Below the pieces are notes generated by a model. It was given only the letters and a program-made list of their open reading frames with translations, had not been told where the DNA came from and did no database searches. From Dolomedes plantarius (taxonomy: Eukaryota; Arthropoda; Arachnida; Araneae; Dolomedidae): DNA of 64,000 bases. The stretch is from contig OU015492.1 in assembly GCA_907164885.2 (NCBI GenBank), positions 201,441,738-201,505,737 on the forward strand. Reading direction: 5' to 3'. Positions 35,194 to 49,987 of the stretch are shown in pieces. The position numbers and the translations under genes are program-made. How positions within the stretch are numbered: the stretch's first letter is position 1; every line of letters begins with the position of its first letter.

Positions 35194-37035
35194 CATGTCG
35201 CGTAGAACTGTTGGTAGAAAATGCCTATCTCAGGAAGATGCATTGAAAGTTTTAGAAAATATTTCGTATGATGATTCTGGTTCCGAAATTGAACCTAATG
35301 AAGATGTTAATACCGAAATTGATTTTTCCGTTGAAGACTGGGTTGTTCCTGCTTAACCAAGTGAAACCGATTCCTCTGATGTGGATTGTATTGAAGAAAT
35401 AGAAAAAAAAAATGTAAAAATTTAGGTCCAGGAAATGTTTCATTGCCTGCTACTACTACAGTTTCCAAAGGTAAAATCATTGGTAGTAGTTCAGCTCGAG
35501 AATGTGGTCAAGGACGGCGAAAGAGATCTAGAGAACAAGGAAGACGTATCCAAGGTGTTGAAAACCAAATAGATGAAGAAACAGCAAATGATGGCTCAGT
35601 TTGGAAAATAAGAAATATTTCGACAAATGTCACAGGGAAAAGTCCGAAGCAGAACGTTTTACGAGAAGTACCTGGACCAACTTCGTACGCAAAGAGGAAA
35701 ATAATTGATGGCAACCCAAGTAGTGCATGGAGATTGTATATAAATGAAAAAATATTGCGACATATACAACAATGCACTGAAAGGAGGCGCGAAAGAAATC
35801 CCAATATCCAAATTGGTGTTTGCCACTAGATGAATTAGATGCTTTCATTTCACTATTGTATGCTTGTGGGGCTTTGTCTGCAATAGGTCTTTCTGTTTTG
35901 AGTTTATGGTCAAATTCCTGAGGACAGACATTCTTTGCTAAGACAATGGCTAGAGACAGATTCCTGGACATTATTAAGTACTTGCGTTTCGATATGAAGT
36001 CAACCAGAACTCAAAGACTGCAAACTGATCCATTTGCCCTAGTTTCAGATGTTGGGAATTCCTTTATAGAAAACTGCATCATGTGTTTTAAATCAGGTGA
36101 AAATATTACAGTGGATGGACAATTGTTTCCCATTGAGACTCGATGCCGATTTATTCATTATATGCTTAAAAAGCCTGATAAATTCGGCATTAAGTTTTGG
36201 CTTGCTACTGATGTGAAGTCAAAATATTTGCTGAATGGATATCCGTATTTAGGAAATGATGAAACAAGGCCAGCTGGAGAAACAGTAGGTGAAAATGCAG
36301 CTTTTCGCTTGCTTGAACCATACTATAACACTGGAAGGAACCTGGCAACGGACAATTCCTTTACTTCACTGAAATAAGTTAAAGAAATGAGAAGAGTAGG
36401 AATAAGCTGTGTTGGTACACTCAATCGTTCAAAAAGAGAAGTTCCCCATTCTTTCAAAAAACAAAACCAAACCGAGAGATGAGCTATATTCTAGTAAGAT
36501 TGCTGAGCATGACAATATAACGCTTACGTCTTATCTATCTATATTAATAAAGAGACAAGGGGATGTCGAGATCATCACGTGACCGTAACTCATCCGGGCG
36601 GACCAATCCTCGAAAAAAAAATGGCCGACAAATATACAGGAATCGGTGTAATTTTTTTTTCTCATGAAAGTACTTAAATGTTACATATTTGGAAAGAGCT
36701 TCGAAAACTGATAATTTTTTTTCTGCGTACACTTATTCTGTTAATTCAAAACTTTTAGAGATATTTTCATTCTAAAATCACTCACTGCTGAGAAACCAAA
36801 TCATCTGGTGCAGTGGTGATGCCATCTGTCGGCAGCGATGGGAATGAAAATTGAAAGGAATTTATTCACTTGAATTTAATACATTTGTAGGCTTTTTTTT
36901 CTTTTGTGGGGCCCGAAGTACATAAATATGTTACACGGATGGCTTGAGCGTAGCTAGGCGAAGCCCGGCTAGTCAGGGAATAAAGAATAAAAAAATCCTT
37001 CTCCTGAGTACGCTACACCCAACATTGGAAATCAC
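35194..37035 (+). pseudogene. piggyBac-type transposase, broken and split by a Helitron
   Basis: The frame opens with 'MSRRTVGRKCLSQEDALKVL' and an acidic N-terminal region. It has an early stop (about 35354) and frameshifts, and resumes at 35443 and 35946. The DDE domain keeps 'MARDRFLDIIKYLRFD', 'GENITVDGQLFP' (first Asp), 'KPDKFGIKFWLATDV' and 'NLATDNSFTSL' (second Asp). A stop follows at 36375. The coding trace continues to 'NITLTSY' at 36533, where the Helitron lies, and resumes with 'QGIKNKKILLLSTLHP' from 36974. The third Asp and the cysteine-rich C terminus are gone. Confidence 0.85.
36534..36972 (+). mobile_element. Non-autonomous Helitron nested in the piggyBac transposase (family E, 439 bp)
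   Basis: Starts TCTATCTATATTAATAAAGA and ends GGCGAAGCCCGGCTAG. The flanks are A (36533) and T (36973). Deleting it rejoins TA and T into one tyrosine codon of the host transposase frame, which fixes both ends to the base. The 3' region can pair GGC with GCC. CACGTGA occurs 42 bp from the 5' end. No coding is present. Confidence 0.9.
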
Positions 37036-37230
37036 TTTGTGTACTTTGTTACTTTATTCACTTTGTTATACTTTGTGTACTTGATTTATATTTGCAACTT
37101 ATTTAAAAATCAATAAAATTTTATATTTATTAGCTTTAATAATGCTTAGTATTATATTTATTTTATATTTATATGTTTTAATGATGCTTAATATTAACAA
37201 AAAGTGAGCATTTCCTTTTATTTGGGACAA

Positions 37231-37247
37231 GCGGTCAAAATGACCGC
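37231..37247. repeat. Subterminal palindrome of the piggyBac-like element, right
   Basis: GCGGTCAAAATGACCGC is the exact reverse complement of the left copy at 33860-33876. Confidence 0.6.
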
Positions 37248-37290
37248 TGATCGTAGTTAGAGGTATACGGAAAACGCCGTATTGCTAGTG

Positions 37291-37613
37291 TTGAATGAGA
37301 TTTAACCTCTACCTAAACCCGGTTTATCACATCCCGGTCAAAACATCTTAGCGACGGTTAATTTTAATTAATTAAATAGTGATATAAATCTCACGAAAGA
37401 GAATCAATTAACGACAAATAGGACAGTCTATTCAAAGTCACCAATTTTGAAGTTGTCATAAGAAATGTAATAAATAAAATATGGCATGAAAACTTCATAA
37501 CTATATTACATCTACAATGTTGTTTTTTCTGTGAAGACAAGAGACATTTTAAAATAATCTACCCAATCTTCTTTCATGGCCAATAAACGTTTATTTTTAC
37601 TGCTTGATATTAC

Positions 37614-37647
<34 letters not shown>

Positions 37648-38678
37648 GTTTTAAAGGATTTGCACCAATTTTGGTATGCTAATATTGTTTCAACATACAG
37701 GAAAAAGTAGTTGCTCATAAAAATCATATCAAGGCTATTTGACTTGAAAATCTGTAAATTCTATTTGAAGTATTTCCAAAAATTTCTTAACAGATATAGC
37801 CAAAATTTAGAGATAACTCTAAAGTTTACTGCGGCAAGGTAGTCAAATTACTTGGGAAATGATATTCGGTTCCAATATCAGCGGATTCCACATCTATGGT
37901 TGACGTCATTTTTCAGTTCAGACCGGTTTGAATTCGGCTCTTAACTGATATCCCGGTCTGTTTAGCTCTTGGGCAGCAAGATATGACAATAGTGCTCCTA
38001 AAGCCATCTAAATTCACAAAACAATTTTATATGAATCATTAAACTGTAATTATATGTGTATGTTTGTGTATGTATGTATACAAAATTAAAGTTATAACAC
38101 TGTAACTATACAAGTAAATCTGTTTGAAAAGATTAAATGCATTAAGTATTCTTTAACACTTATAGATAGTTAAAATTTCTTGTAACTGCGACAGTATATA
38201 TCTATGTGCCATCTATAGAACTTGGTCCTCTTTTTATACGAAATATTTAATCAAATAATGCAAATTTCAAACAGACTTTAAGCAACTAATACATAGTCCG
38301 ATAAATCAGGTTAATCGGCAGATTAATATGCAAGTTGGAATTGTGATAAAATTAGTCAATAAAATTATTTCCATGCAGGATACTGAATAAAAACTGAATA
38401 CAAAATTATAAACTTATTATTTATAAGTAAACTTTGGTGAAATTTATTATCCTTGCTTCAGTTATCATTATTCTCTTCAAGAAATAAATTAATTACTCAG
38501 TAAGGTATCTTTGCTTATTCAATATTTCCCTATGCAAAGTTATTGAAATCCATGATACTATGACATAAGAAAAGTTGTTGGTTTGACATATAAATATCTA
38601 AATTACGTAAATCATAAAACACGAAAACCTAGGCACGTTAAACAAAACGAAAAAAACTTATAGTTAGAGGTGACATTG
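37291..38678. other. AT-rich non-coding with a poly-T run
   Basis: A T27-type homopolymer occupies about 37617-37643. Nothing else was recognised. Confidence 0.45.
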
Positions 38679-38769
38679 GGCCCAAGACACGTGTACCACA
38701 TAATCGTTATTGTCGATGTATTACTAGAGAGAATACATCTATTACACCATCTATACACATGTCTAGGCC
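38679..38769. repeat. 91-nt imperfect foldback
   Basis: GGCC, AGACACGTGTA and GATGTATT in the left arm are mirrored by AATACATC, TACACATGTCT and GGCC in the right arm, with a short ACTAGAGAG loop. Its size and shape are those of a small foldback element or a pre-miRNA-like hairpin. Mismatches in mid-arm weaken the latter. Confidence 0.45.
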
Positions 38770-40669
38770 TTTCTTTAATTTGCACAAGCACAGACATCCA
38801 CAATCTTGCTACATATCTCTTCAGTTTACTTCAGCCATCGAAATCCATGTTCTAAAACGAACATCCGTCTACACGCGAGTCCGCACGACATATGACGCAC
38901 GACATATGAACGCAGTGGAAAAAGTCGTTAATCTACAAGATTTCAACAGAACACTGAAGCGTAACAGCACTGTTGCAGAATCGAATGTGGTTCAGTCGTG
39001 AAACAAATAATTAAATAAATCAGATGTACGGCTAAACATAACAGACAATTTTAATAACACACAAAAAATGGCTAATATAAGGGTTAAATACCCAATCAAG
39101 AAAACGACCATTAATCTCGTTTGAAATAGGACATATCCTCCCGTATGAAAAATTTTATTCTATCTAGTTAAAATCATAATCTAAAAATACATGGTTCGGA
39201 GGTAAAGAGTGTCCGAGATTATCTCAGTCAAGCAGCGCCACCAAACGTCATCAATAATCATTTAAGCACAGTTACCTAGCTGAAACTATCTCGACAGTAC
39301 TGCTTGGGCGCTGCTACAAATGCTGCGACTTTTATGAGGGATGAAACAGATGTGGGAAAAAACAGGAACGAGGTAGGAAAGGTAAGTGAGGACGAACACA
39401 TTTAATCGAGAGTTCATCAGTTAATAAAAACGCGAAAAACAAATCTATGGTACCCTGTATAAAATTCTTAAGTCAAAAACAGGGATTTAAATATGCCAAG
39501 TTATTAGCATTTATACCAATCGCAGAAATATAATTTCGACTTGAGTCTTTTGTACAAAGAAATATACTATTTTATACAAAATTGATAAACTTAAGCCTTT
39601 TATACAAGTCAAAAGATATTTTTTTAAAATTTTTATCAATACTAACAAATATCTAAAAATTACTTTTTTTTTTACTTTAGCCCTTTATAACTGGCACCGT
39701 AGAAATAGTAGGAAGTTTAGGGATAGTAGGACTAAGAAGAAAGATTACTTAAATATTTTTTGCCATGTTTATCTAGGAAATAGTTTGAATATACACTTCG
39801 GATAGAGCAGATTGAAAGTCGGGTTTCGTTGACCTATAAGAAAGCTGGATTTCCCAGTTCTTGACAAGCGAGAGTTTGTTACTGGATGTGGTAGAAATGT
39901 GAAAAAATTTGCGTTCGGATGATTGAACTTGGTTTATAAGCCACTCAAGTTGTCATAATCAGACAAAAGTTAAAGTTCTTAATCTCACACCGTTCCTTTT
40001 TTGTCCTTTCCTTGTATTTTTCACTATTAACGTCTCGCCGACGAACGGTAGCATCATTTTCTTTGATCTACCCTTCCGCTAAGTGAAGCAAAATCGTTAC
40101 CTTATGTCACTTAAGACTCCCGCAGCTCAACCGTCCCATATCTCTAGACTTTTAGTCAAAACAATGTCCCGAGCACATACAAATTGAAAATCCGCAGAGC
40201 AAGATAGAAAGCACATCTCTAACCCCCAACACTTACAGGTGCAATTATAAAAACATTCCACCTATACAACAAAAGTGCAACACCACAAAGGTGTACCATA
40301 TTATTCTCTATAAAGGTCATTGACAATTGATTTAATTTATTACATTGATAATTCCTATTTTACTTGTAGTAATGCATAGTCAGTTAATTTTCTAAAATTA
40401 TCTATCTATTCTGAATAATTCTGAATGTTTGGCAAAACCTTCCATAGATGTTCGATACTGTACATTGGAGAAAAAGTTGCAGAAAATTATATTCCTGTGT
40501 ATTAATTTTAAAAGCAATATACGCATTGATGTCACATTGGCTAAAAATGTTTATAATTCATTAATATATTTAAACTACTTTTCAGTAAATAAAAAAAATA
40601 AAAATTTAACTTTTATATTTCATGGCATTTGCAGCGGAGACTTCATGTGTTTATTACTAATGATATTTA
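38770..40669. other. Mostly AT-rich, unassigned
   Basis: GC-richer patches occur at 38860-38950, 39220-39330 and 40030-40220, without recognisable products or element ends. A 108-codon plus-strand frame (40429-40755) runs into the SINE and has no recognisable domain. Confidence 0.4.
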
Positions 40670-40975
40670 GGGTCCCAAGGCAGTCTAATGGTAGTGCGTT
40701 TGGTTTCGGACTCCGTTTGAATTCCGACGACGTCATTAAATGCCGCTATGTCTAGACTAGATATGTGCGCTTTAAATCCGTAGACCGGAAAGGGTAGTGT
40801 CTGGCAGAAGGTAAGAGACCCCCAGATGTCACCTCTGGGGGTACCTTTTCAAATTTCGGTTGGCACATGTTTAAAATCGGACTCTGACCCATGTGTTTCT
40901 ATAGCAAACCGAAGCCGCATTCCTCTGCCAGAAATCCAGACATGATTTTCCATGTACCCGCCAGGGGGAAGGGGT
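40670..40975 (+). mobile_element. tRNA-derived SINE
   Basis: The head GGTCCCAAGGCAGTCTAATG has an A-box-like AGTCTAATGGTAGTGCG (40682-40698) and a B-box-like GTTTGAATTCCGA (40714-40726). The body contains a perfect stem CCCCCAGA..TCTGGGGG (about 40820-40844) and ends in a purine-rich then ATAACA-rich tail. Transcription by polymerase III is implied by the boxes. Confidence 0.7.
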
Positions 40976-41045
40976 CAATTATAACACAATAACAATGACA
41001 CTAATTAAATTTACTGAAATGAATATAACTTAAAAACATCGTATA

Positions 41046-42958
41046 TACAGGGTGCCCATAATTAAAGTCCCACTTTCAAAAGGCTGCCAAAAAAGAACTA
41101 CTGGTCAGAATGACTTCAATTCTGACCAGTTTGAAGTCATTCTGACCAGTCAACAATTTGGCATAATCAAAAACAATTTAGCATAATCAAAAAACGTTCC
41201 AAAATGTATCTATAGATGGCGCTGTAAGCGGCTTAACGAGAGTGGATTCGGCTGCGTGTGACATTTTGAATCGAAATACGATGGCTTTGGCATAAGTTGT
41301 ACAGTAAACCAACTGTAGTGTTCAATGCGCATGTGTGTTTGGGTCGTTTGACGGAAAAAATTATTTCCAAGTCAGTCAACAGTTGTGGCACTGTTAGTGG
41401 AAAGCCCATCCACCACGGCAAGGTCGTACCACATTGGATAGGGAAAATTGGTTTTTAATTGTCCTTGGGAAAAAACCACTTAAAAAGCACATAATGATTC
41501 GATTTTTAATTGACCTTTGGCCAAAAACTGCATAAAAAGCAACAATGAAAGCGCCTGTTAATTATTGCTAGACTTGCGGCAGACAGTTTCAATATGCTTT
41601 CCACCATTGTTCGCCACAAGCTGAAAGCTATAAACAGCATGTTCCACAACAGACCGGAGTATCTCAGGGGTGACGTTGCGAATGTGTTGCGTAATTCGTG
41701 CCTTCAATTCAGCTAAATTTGCAATCGGGCCACTGTACACAACATTTTTATGATAACCCCACAGCCAGAAGTCACAAGGATTGAGGTATGGTGATCTTGG
41801 AGGCCAGTCTGTTGGACAGTGATGACTGATAAGTCGATTATTTCGGAAATGCCTCTTGAGCAGTTGCATGGCTGGCTTTGCGATGTGCGGAGGAGTGGCA
41901 TCTTGCATGAAAATGATTCTATCCAGACATGCACGCTGTTGAAGTGTTGGAATGATGACCTGGCTGCGCAAAAGACTCGCATACCGTATACCATTCACGG
42001 TACAGGTCACAGGACATATCTCCTTAAAAAAAGTGGCCCTACTATACACGATGCCGTCAACTCGCACCACACAGTTACCTTTGGCGAATGCATCGGTACT
42101 GGTTGAGTTGCAAATGGGTTTTCCTTTGCCCATATCCTGCAATTTTGTGTGTTGACAAACCCGTGGAGGTGGAAATGGACTTCACCTGTCCACAAAATGT
42201 TCCATGGCCATCCATTATCCACTTCCATGCAAGCGAGAAATTCCATAGCAAACGCCTGTCTTTTTGGCAGGTCAGCAGGAAGCAACTCCTGAACATGTGC
42301 AATTTTGTATGGATAGCAATGCAGGATATTGCATAAAAATTTGTGCACCGTACTCGTAGGCATGTCTAAACGTCGAGCAATACCACGTGCACTACACGTT
42401 TGCACACACTGCTCTCCCTTCCTCTAATGCTGTTGTCACATCTTCTACTACCACTACTGATGTCGAAGCAATTGATTTCCCCCCTCTGCCAGATTTCACT
42501 TCAAAAGAACCTGTTTCTTCAAATTTCTGAATCATATTCTTTAGACCCTTTGTAGAAATCGAACCACAGCCTTTTTTCATTCCCTTTAATAACCGGAATT
42601 TCTTTAAAGCTGCAGGCACACAGTCGTCGTTCTTGTAGAAGAGCTTCACCAGAAGACGGCGATCCTTAATTGAGAGACTCATGACAATCTACTCAGATAC
42701 AATATAATGGGAACGCCACATATCCCGCGCTTTTATACCACATGCAATGTGTCGTGCGCATGAGTGTCTTTTAATTCATTTGCATAGTATGTCGCTTACA
42801 GCGCCATCTATTGATACATTATGGAACTTTTTTTATTATGCCAAATCGTCCCCCCCCCCTTCTTCCAGTATATTCAGTTCAAATTTGAAGTCATTCTGAC
42901 CAGTGGTTCTTTTTTTGCAGCCTTTTGAAAGTAGGACTTTAGTTATGGACACCCTGTA
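41046..42958 (-). mobile_element. Tc1/mariner-superfamily element with long TIRs (1913 bp)
   Basis: TIRs start TACAGGGTGCCCATAATTAA (left) and TACAGGGTGTCCATAACTAA (right, inverted). They match closely for about 75 bp and again in an inner block 'tttggcataat..' to 'atagatggcgctgtaagcg', so each inverted repeat region is about 170-185 bp. TA flanks both ends (41044-41045, 42959-42960). The left TIR has a short internal duplication of 'gaagtcattctgaccagt'. It encodes one inactivated transposase on the minus strand. Confidence 0.85.
41558..42682 (-). pseudogene. Tc1/mariner-type transposase, two frameshifts, first Asp lost
   Basis: Three overlapping minus-strand frames (42682-42392, 42405-42007, 42142-41558) make up one transposase. 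The N-terminal DNA-binding part contains 'MSLSIKDRRLLVKLFYKN' and 'IARRLDMPTSTVHKFL'. The catalytic part has 'NILWTGEVHF', where the family has WTDEAHF, so the first Asp is Gly. It continues with 'FMQDATPPH' and 'SPYLNPCDFWLWG'. Between the second and third Asp I count 42 residues, unlike the 34 of ordinary mariner or Tc1. The protein ends 'NNGGKHIE..'. It cannot be active. Confidence 0.85.
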
Positions 42959-45792
<2,834 letters not shown>

Positions 45793-45799
45793 TATATAA

Positions 45800-45872
<73 letters not shown>
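45793..45872. repeat. (TA)n microsatellite, right flank of a Tigger-like element
   Basis: An 80-bp TA tract, probably the other half of the tract interrupted by the element. Confidence 0.95.
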
Positions 45873-45879
<7 letters not shown>

Positions 45880-46479
45880 GTTGGGCCCGTATTCTTAGGG
45901 TACATGCTATCCCATCCCGTATGGAAAAGGTTAACTTGGCCCTAAAATAGCCGAAAACAGGAACAAATGCATCGGTGAAGTAGCCAAAAAGTAAACAAAA
46001 AAAAGTATGTTGCTTGAGTTTTGACAAGATTCTGAAGACAACATTGAGGCTATATCTGTATACTAAAAAATTTATTGCACTTAATGACTTCATTTTTTTT
46101 TACATTATCCTTTTTGAAACTATTATTTTCACTTTTACATTTTGACTGACTGCACAGCAACTTTCAAAACTCCTGCAGACATTTTATTGCGTTAACCGAA
46201 ATCGCTGCCTTAAATGTTGAAAAACATCACACACGGATGCTTTAATTCATCATATAGCATTGTAGATATGTCCACTAACAAAAGTTTTAACACTGACGTT
46301 ACTTTAGGAAGTATCGACACATACGTGTTCCGTATTCGATGCACGCAACGATTTTGTATAATCGAAATCTTTAAATTTCTCGCGTGATCTACTCGAGCAC
46401 TGTAGGTCACGATATGAGATTACCTGATAAATCTGAAAATAAAGCATGCTTTTACACGATTCCAACTTTTGAATGGGAG

Positions 46480-46529
<50 letters not shown>

Positions 46530-47086
46530 GTTTCCGTTTATAAACGGTCCACGGTTAAATATTTTAAGGCATTAGACTAATATTATTTCTTTATATTCCT
46601 ATTGATTCTACACGGTAGCTATGAGTCACTAAAAAAGGAATTATTAATACGTTTGGAAAAGCAAATATATATGTTGTAAAGATTTATTATTTTAAAAAAA
46701 GTTAACCACCATATATTAAGTATATCTTCAGAAGTTATCTAGGTAAACTAAAGAATAAATTAAGGGGCTATTTAATGTTAAAGTTTAAAATGTAGATGAG
46801 AGAGAATTGTATGCTGGCCAATGAAAGGATTGCTCGCTCTCAGAGACAATCAAAGTGTTTGAGTTGTATATTAGGCAAATTTTGCCATGGTTCGCACAAA
46901 ATGCAGTTGTTTTATCTAGACAAGACAGAACGTATTCAATAGTTAAAATCTGAATGGTGAAATGAGATGAGACTTTCAAAAGGAGAGTTGTAAGGTGATA
47001 GTCTATATGGAGTCATAAACGTTGCAGGCACTGTATTAATATATGGCGAATAATATATATATATACATGCATACATACATACATAC

Positions 47087-47166
<80 letters not shown>

Positions 47167-47310
47167 TGAATGTGTTTATAGTCTGTATTTAAGTACAAAC
47201 GACTTGGTAAAGGGAGGTTGACGTCTTACATATAAAAATTAAAAACACTTACAACACCTTCTAAACTTTGGATTCGTCCAAATGCAAGCTTATAAAGTGT
47301 GAAACAAGGA
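45873..47310. other. AT-rich non-coding with (TA)n tracts
   Basis: (TA)n occupies 46482-46526 and is followed by 'agtggtttccgtttataaac', a possible single transposon end without a partner. No genes were recognised. Confidence 0.5.
47050..47163. repeat. (TA)n microsatellite with CATA interruptions
   Basis: A TA tract with a (CATA)n block at about 47065-47088. Confidence 0.95.
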
Positions 47311-47592
47311 GTGTTGCCGAGTGGCTAAATGGTTAAGGCATCAGGCTGCTACGCCGGGGGTGCGGTTTCGATTCCAGCATAAGACTAGGTTGTATTCTGG
47401 GGAATTCTTCAGTCTTCCACCTGCAAAGGGCCGTCTAGAAAGAGGAGTTGCAACCCATCGTCCATCCCCGGTGTCATCGTTTGTTAATAACATTCTTCTG
47501 TGATTTGTGTGTTTCTATTTCCTTGTGTTCATATGTATACCGGACAGTGGCTAATGTCGTCAGCACCCAAGGACATTAGCCAAAAAAAGAGA
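47311..47592 (+). mobile_element. tRNA-derived SINE (Ser/Leu-like head)
   Basis: The head GTGTTGCCGAGTGGCTAAAT followed by GGTTAAGGC resembles the A box and D arm of a class II tRNA. GGTTTCGATTCC (47363-47374) is the B box. The body ends with a perfect 10-bp inverted repeat GGCTAATGTC/GACATTAGCC (47549-47558, 47572-47581), followed by an A-rich tail. It is a retroposon copy rather than a tRNA gene, because the 3' acceptor half is absent. Confidence 0.8.
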
Positions 47593-47686
47593 GTTGTACG
47601 AAAATGAGTTTAAAAAATCGTCAGTTCAATTAACCTTTTCCTTACGGGGTGGGATAGCATGTATCTCAAGAATACGGACCCAAGAA

Positions 47687-49651
<1,965 letters not shown>

Positions 49652-49834
49652 GGGTCTGTTCACATAGGAGTCCGGTAGAAGAAGCGTAAAGGGAAAGATC
49701 GTGCTGAGACGGAAATAAATCAGTCATAGGCGTTAAAAATTTCGTTGCTTATCGTTTGGACGCTTGTCATTGGTTAAATATATTTCAATACTTTAACGCT
49801 TCCGCTACCGGACTCCTAGTATGTGAACGGGCCC
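49652..49834. mobile_element. Small MITE (183 bp) with about 40-bp TIRs
   Basis: The left end GGGTCTGTTCACATAGGAGT and right end GGGCCCGTTCACATACTAGG (inverted) continue as matching GTCCGGTAG..GAAGCGT blocks. GGGCCTGTTCACA-type ends are common in PIF/Harbinger-like MITEs, but no clear target duplication was found, so the superfamily is open. Confidence 0.6.
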
Positions 49835-49899
49835 TGACAAGAGAGTGACGTGGAGGCCGAGGATTCCAAGCATAGAGCTAACATTAAGATGTGCGATAA

Positions 49900-49980
49900 G
49901 CTAGGGAAAACTCCTAGTGTTTCCGTGCTCTACCACAATCCCCATATTCATCCGACCTGTCACTGTGTGACAGGGAAGCT
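49900..49980 (+). pseudogene. mariner transposase fragment, left of the Tc1 insertion
   Basis: One plus-strand frame gives 'LPQSPYSSDLSLCD' (49930-49971), matching the mariner signature PPYSPDLSPCDF with the third catalytic Asp. The matching C terminus resumes at 51336, beyond the Tc1-like element. Confidence 0.6.
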
Positions 49981-49987
49981 ATATATA

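Larger units (their letters stand above)
33843..37290 (+). mobile_element. piggyBac-like transposon with two nested Helitrons (3448 bp)
   Basis: The left end CACTAGAATTAACGG follows TTAA (33839-33842), the piggyBac target. The right end mirrors it as CACTAGCAATACGGC on the minus strand, followed by TTGA (37291-37294), a TTAA with one change. Subterminal palindromes GCGGTCATTTTGACCGC occur near both ends. The middle encodes a broken piggyBac-type transposase. Removing the Helitrons at 33925-34757 and 36534-36972 leaves about 2.2 kb, with the C-terminal part of the transposase deleted. Confidence 0.8.

Noticed and set aside
35508..35971. Minus-strand frames of 98 and 113 codons over the piggyBac transposase
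   Set aside because: They are antisense shadows of the plus-strand transposase, whose motifs are clear.
39220..39330. Possible inverted repeat with 'agcagcgcc' arms
   Set aside because: Only about nine bases pair and the rest does not align, so it is not a supportable foldback element.
41713..42336. Plus-strand frames of 67-95 codons over the Tc1/mariner transposase
   Set aside because: Antisense shadows of the minus-strand transposase remnant.
46527..46580. Possible pogo-like end 'agtggtttccgtttataaac' just after a (TA)n tract
   Set aside because: No inverted partner was found in the following kilobases, so an element cannot be supported.
47311..47380. Functional tRNA gene
   Set aside because: The A and B boxes are good, but no 3' acceptor half pairs with the 5' end and a SINE body follows. 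The same applies to the tRNA-like segments at 8214-8286, 14722-14776 and 40670-40730.
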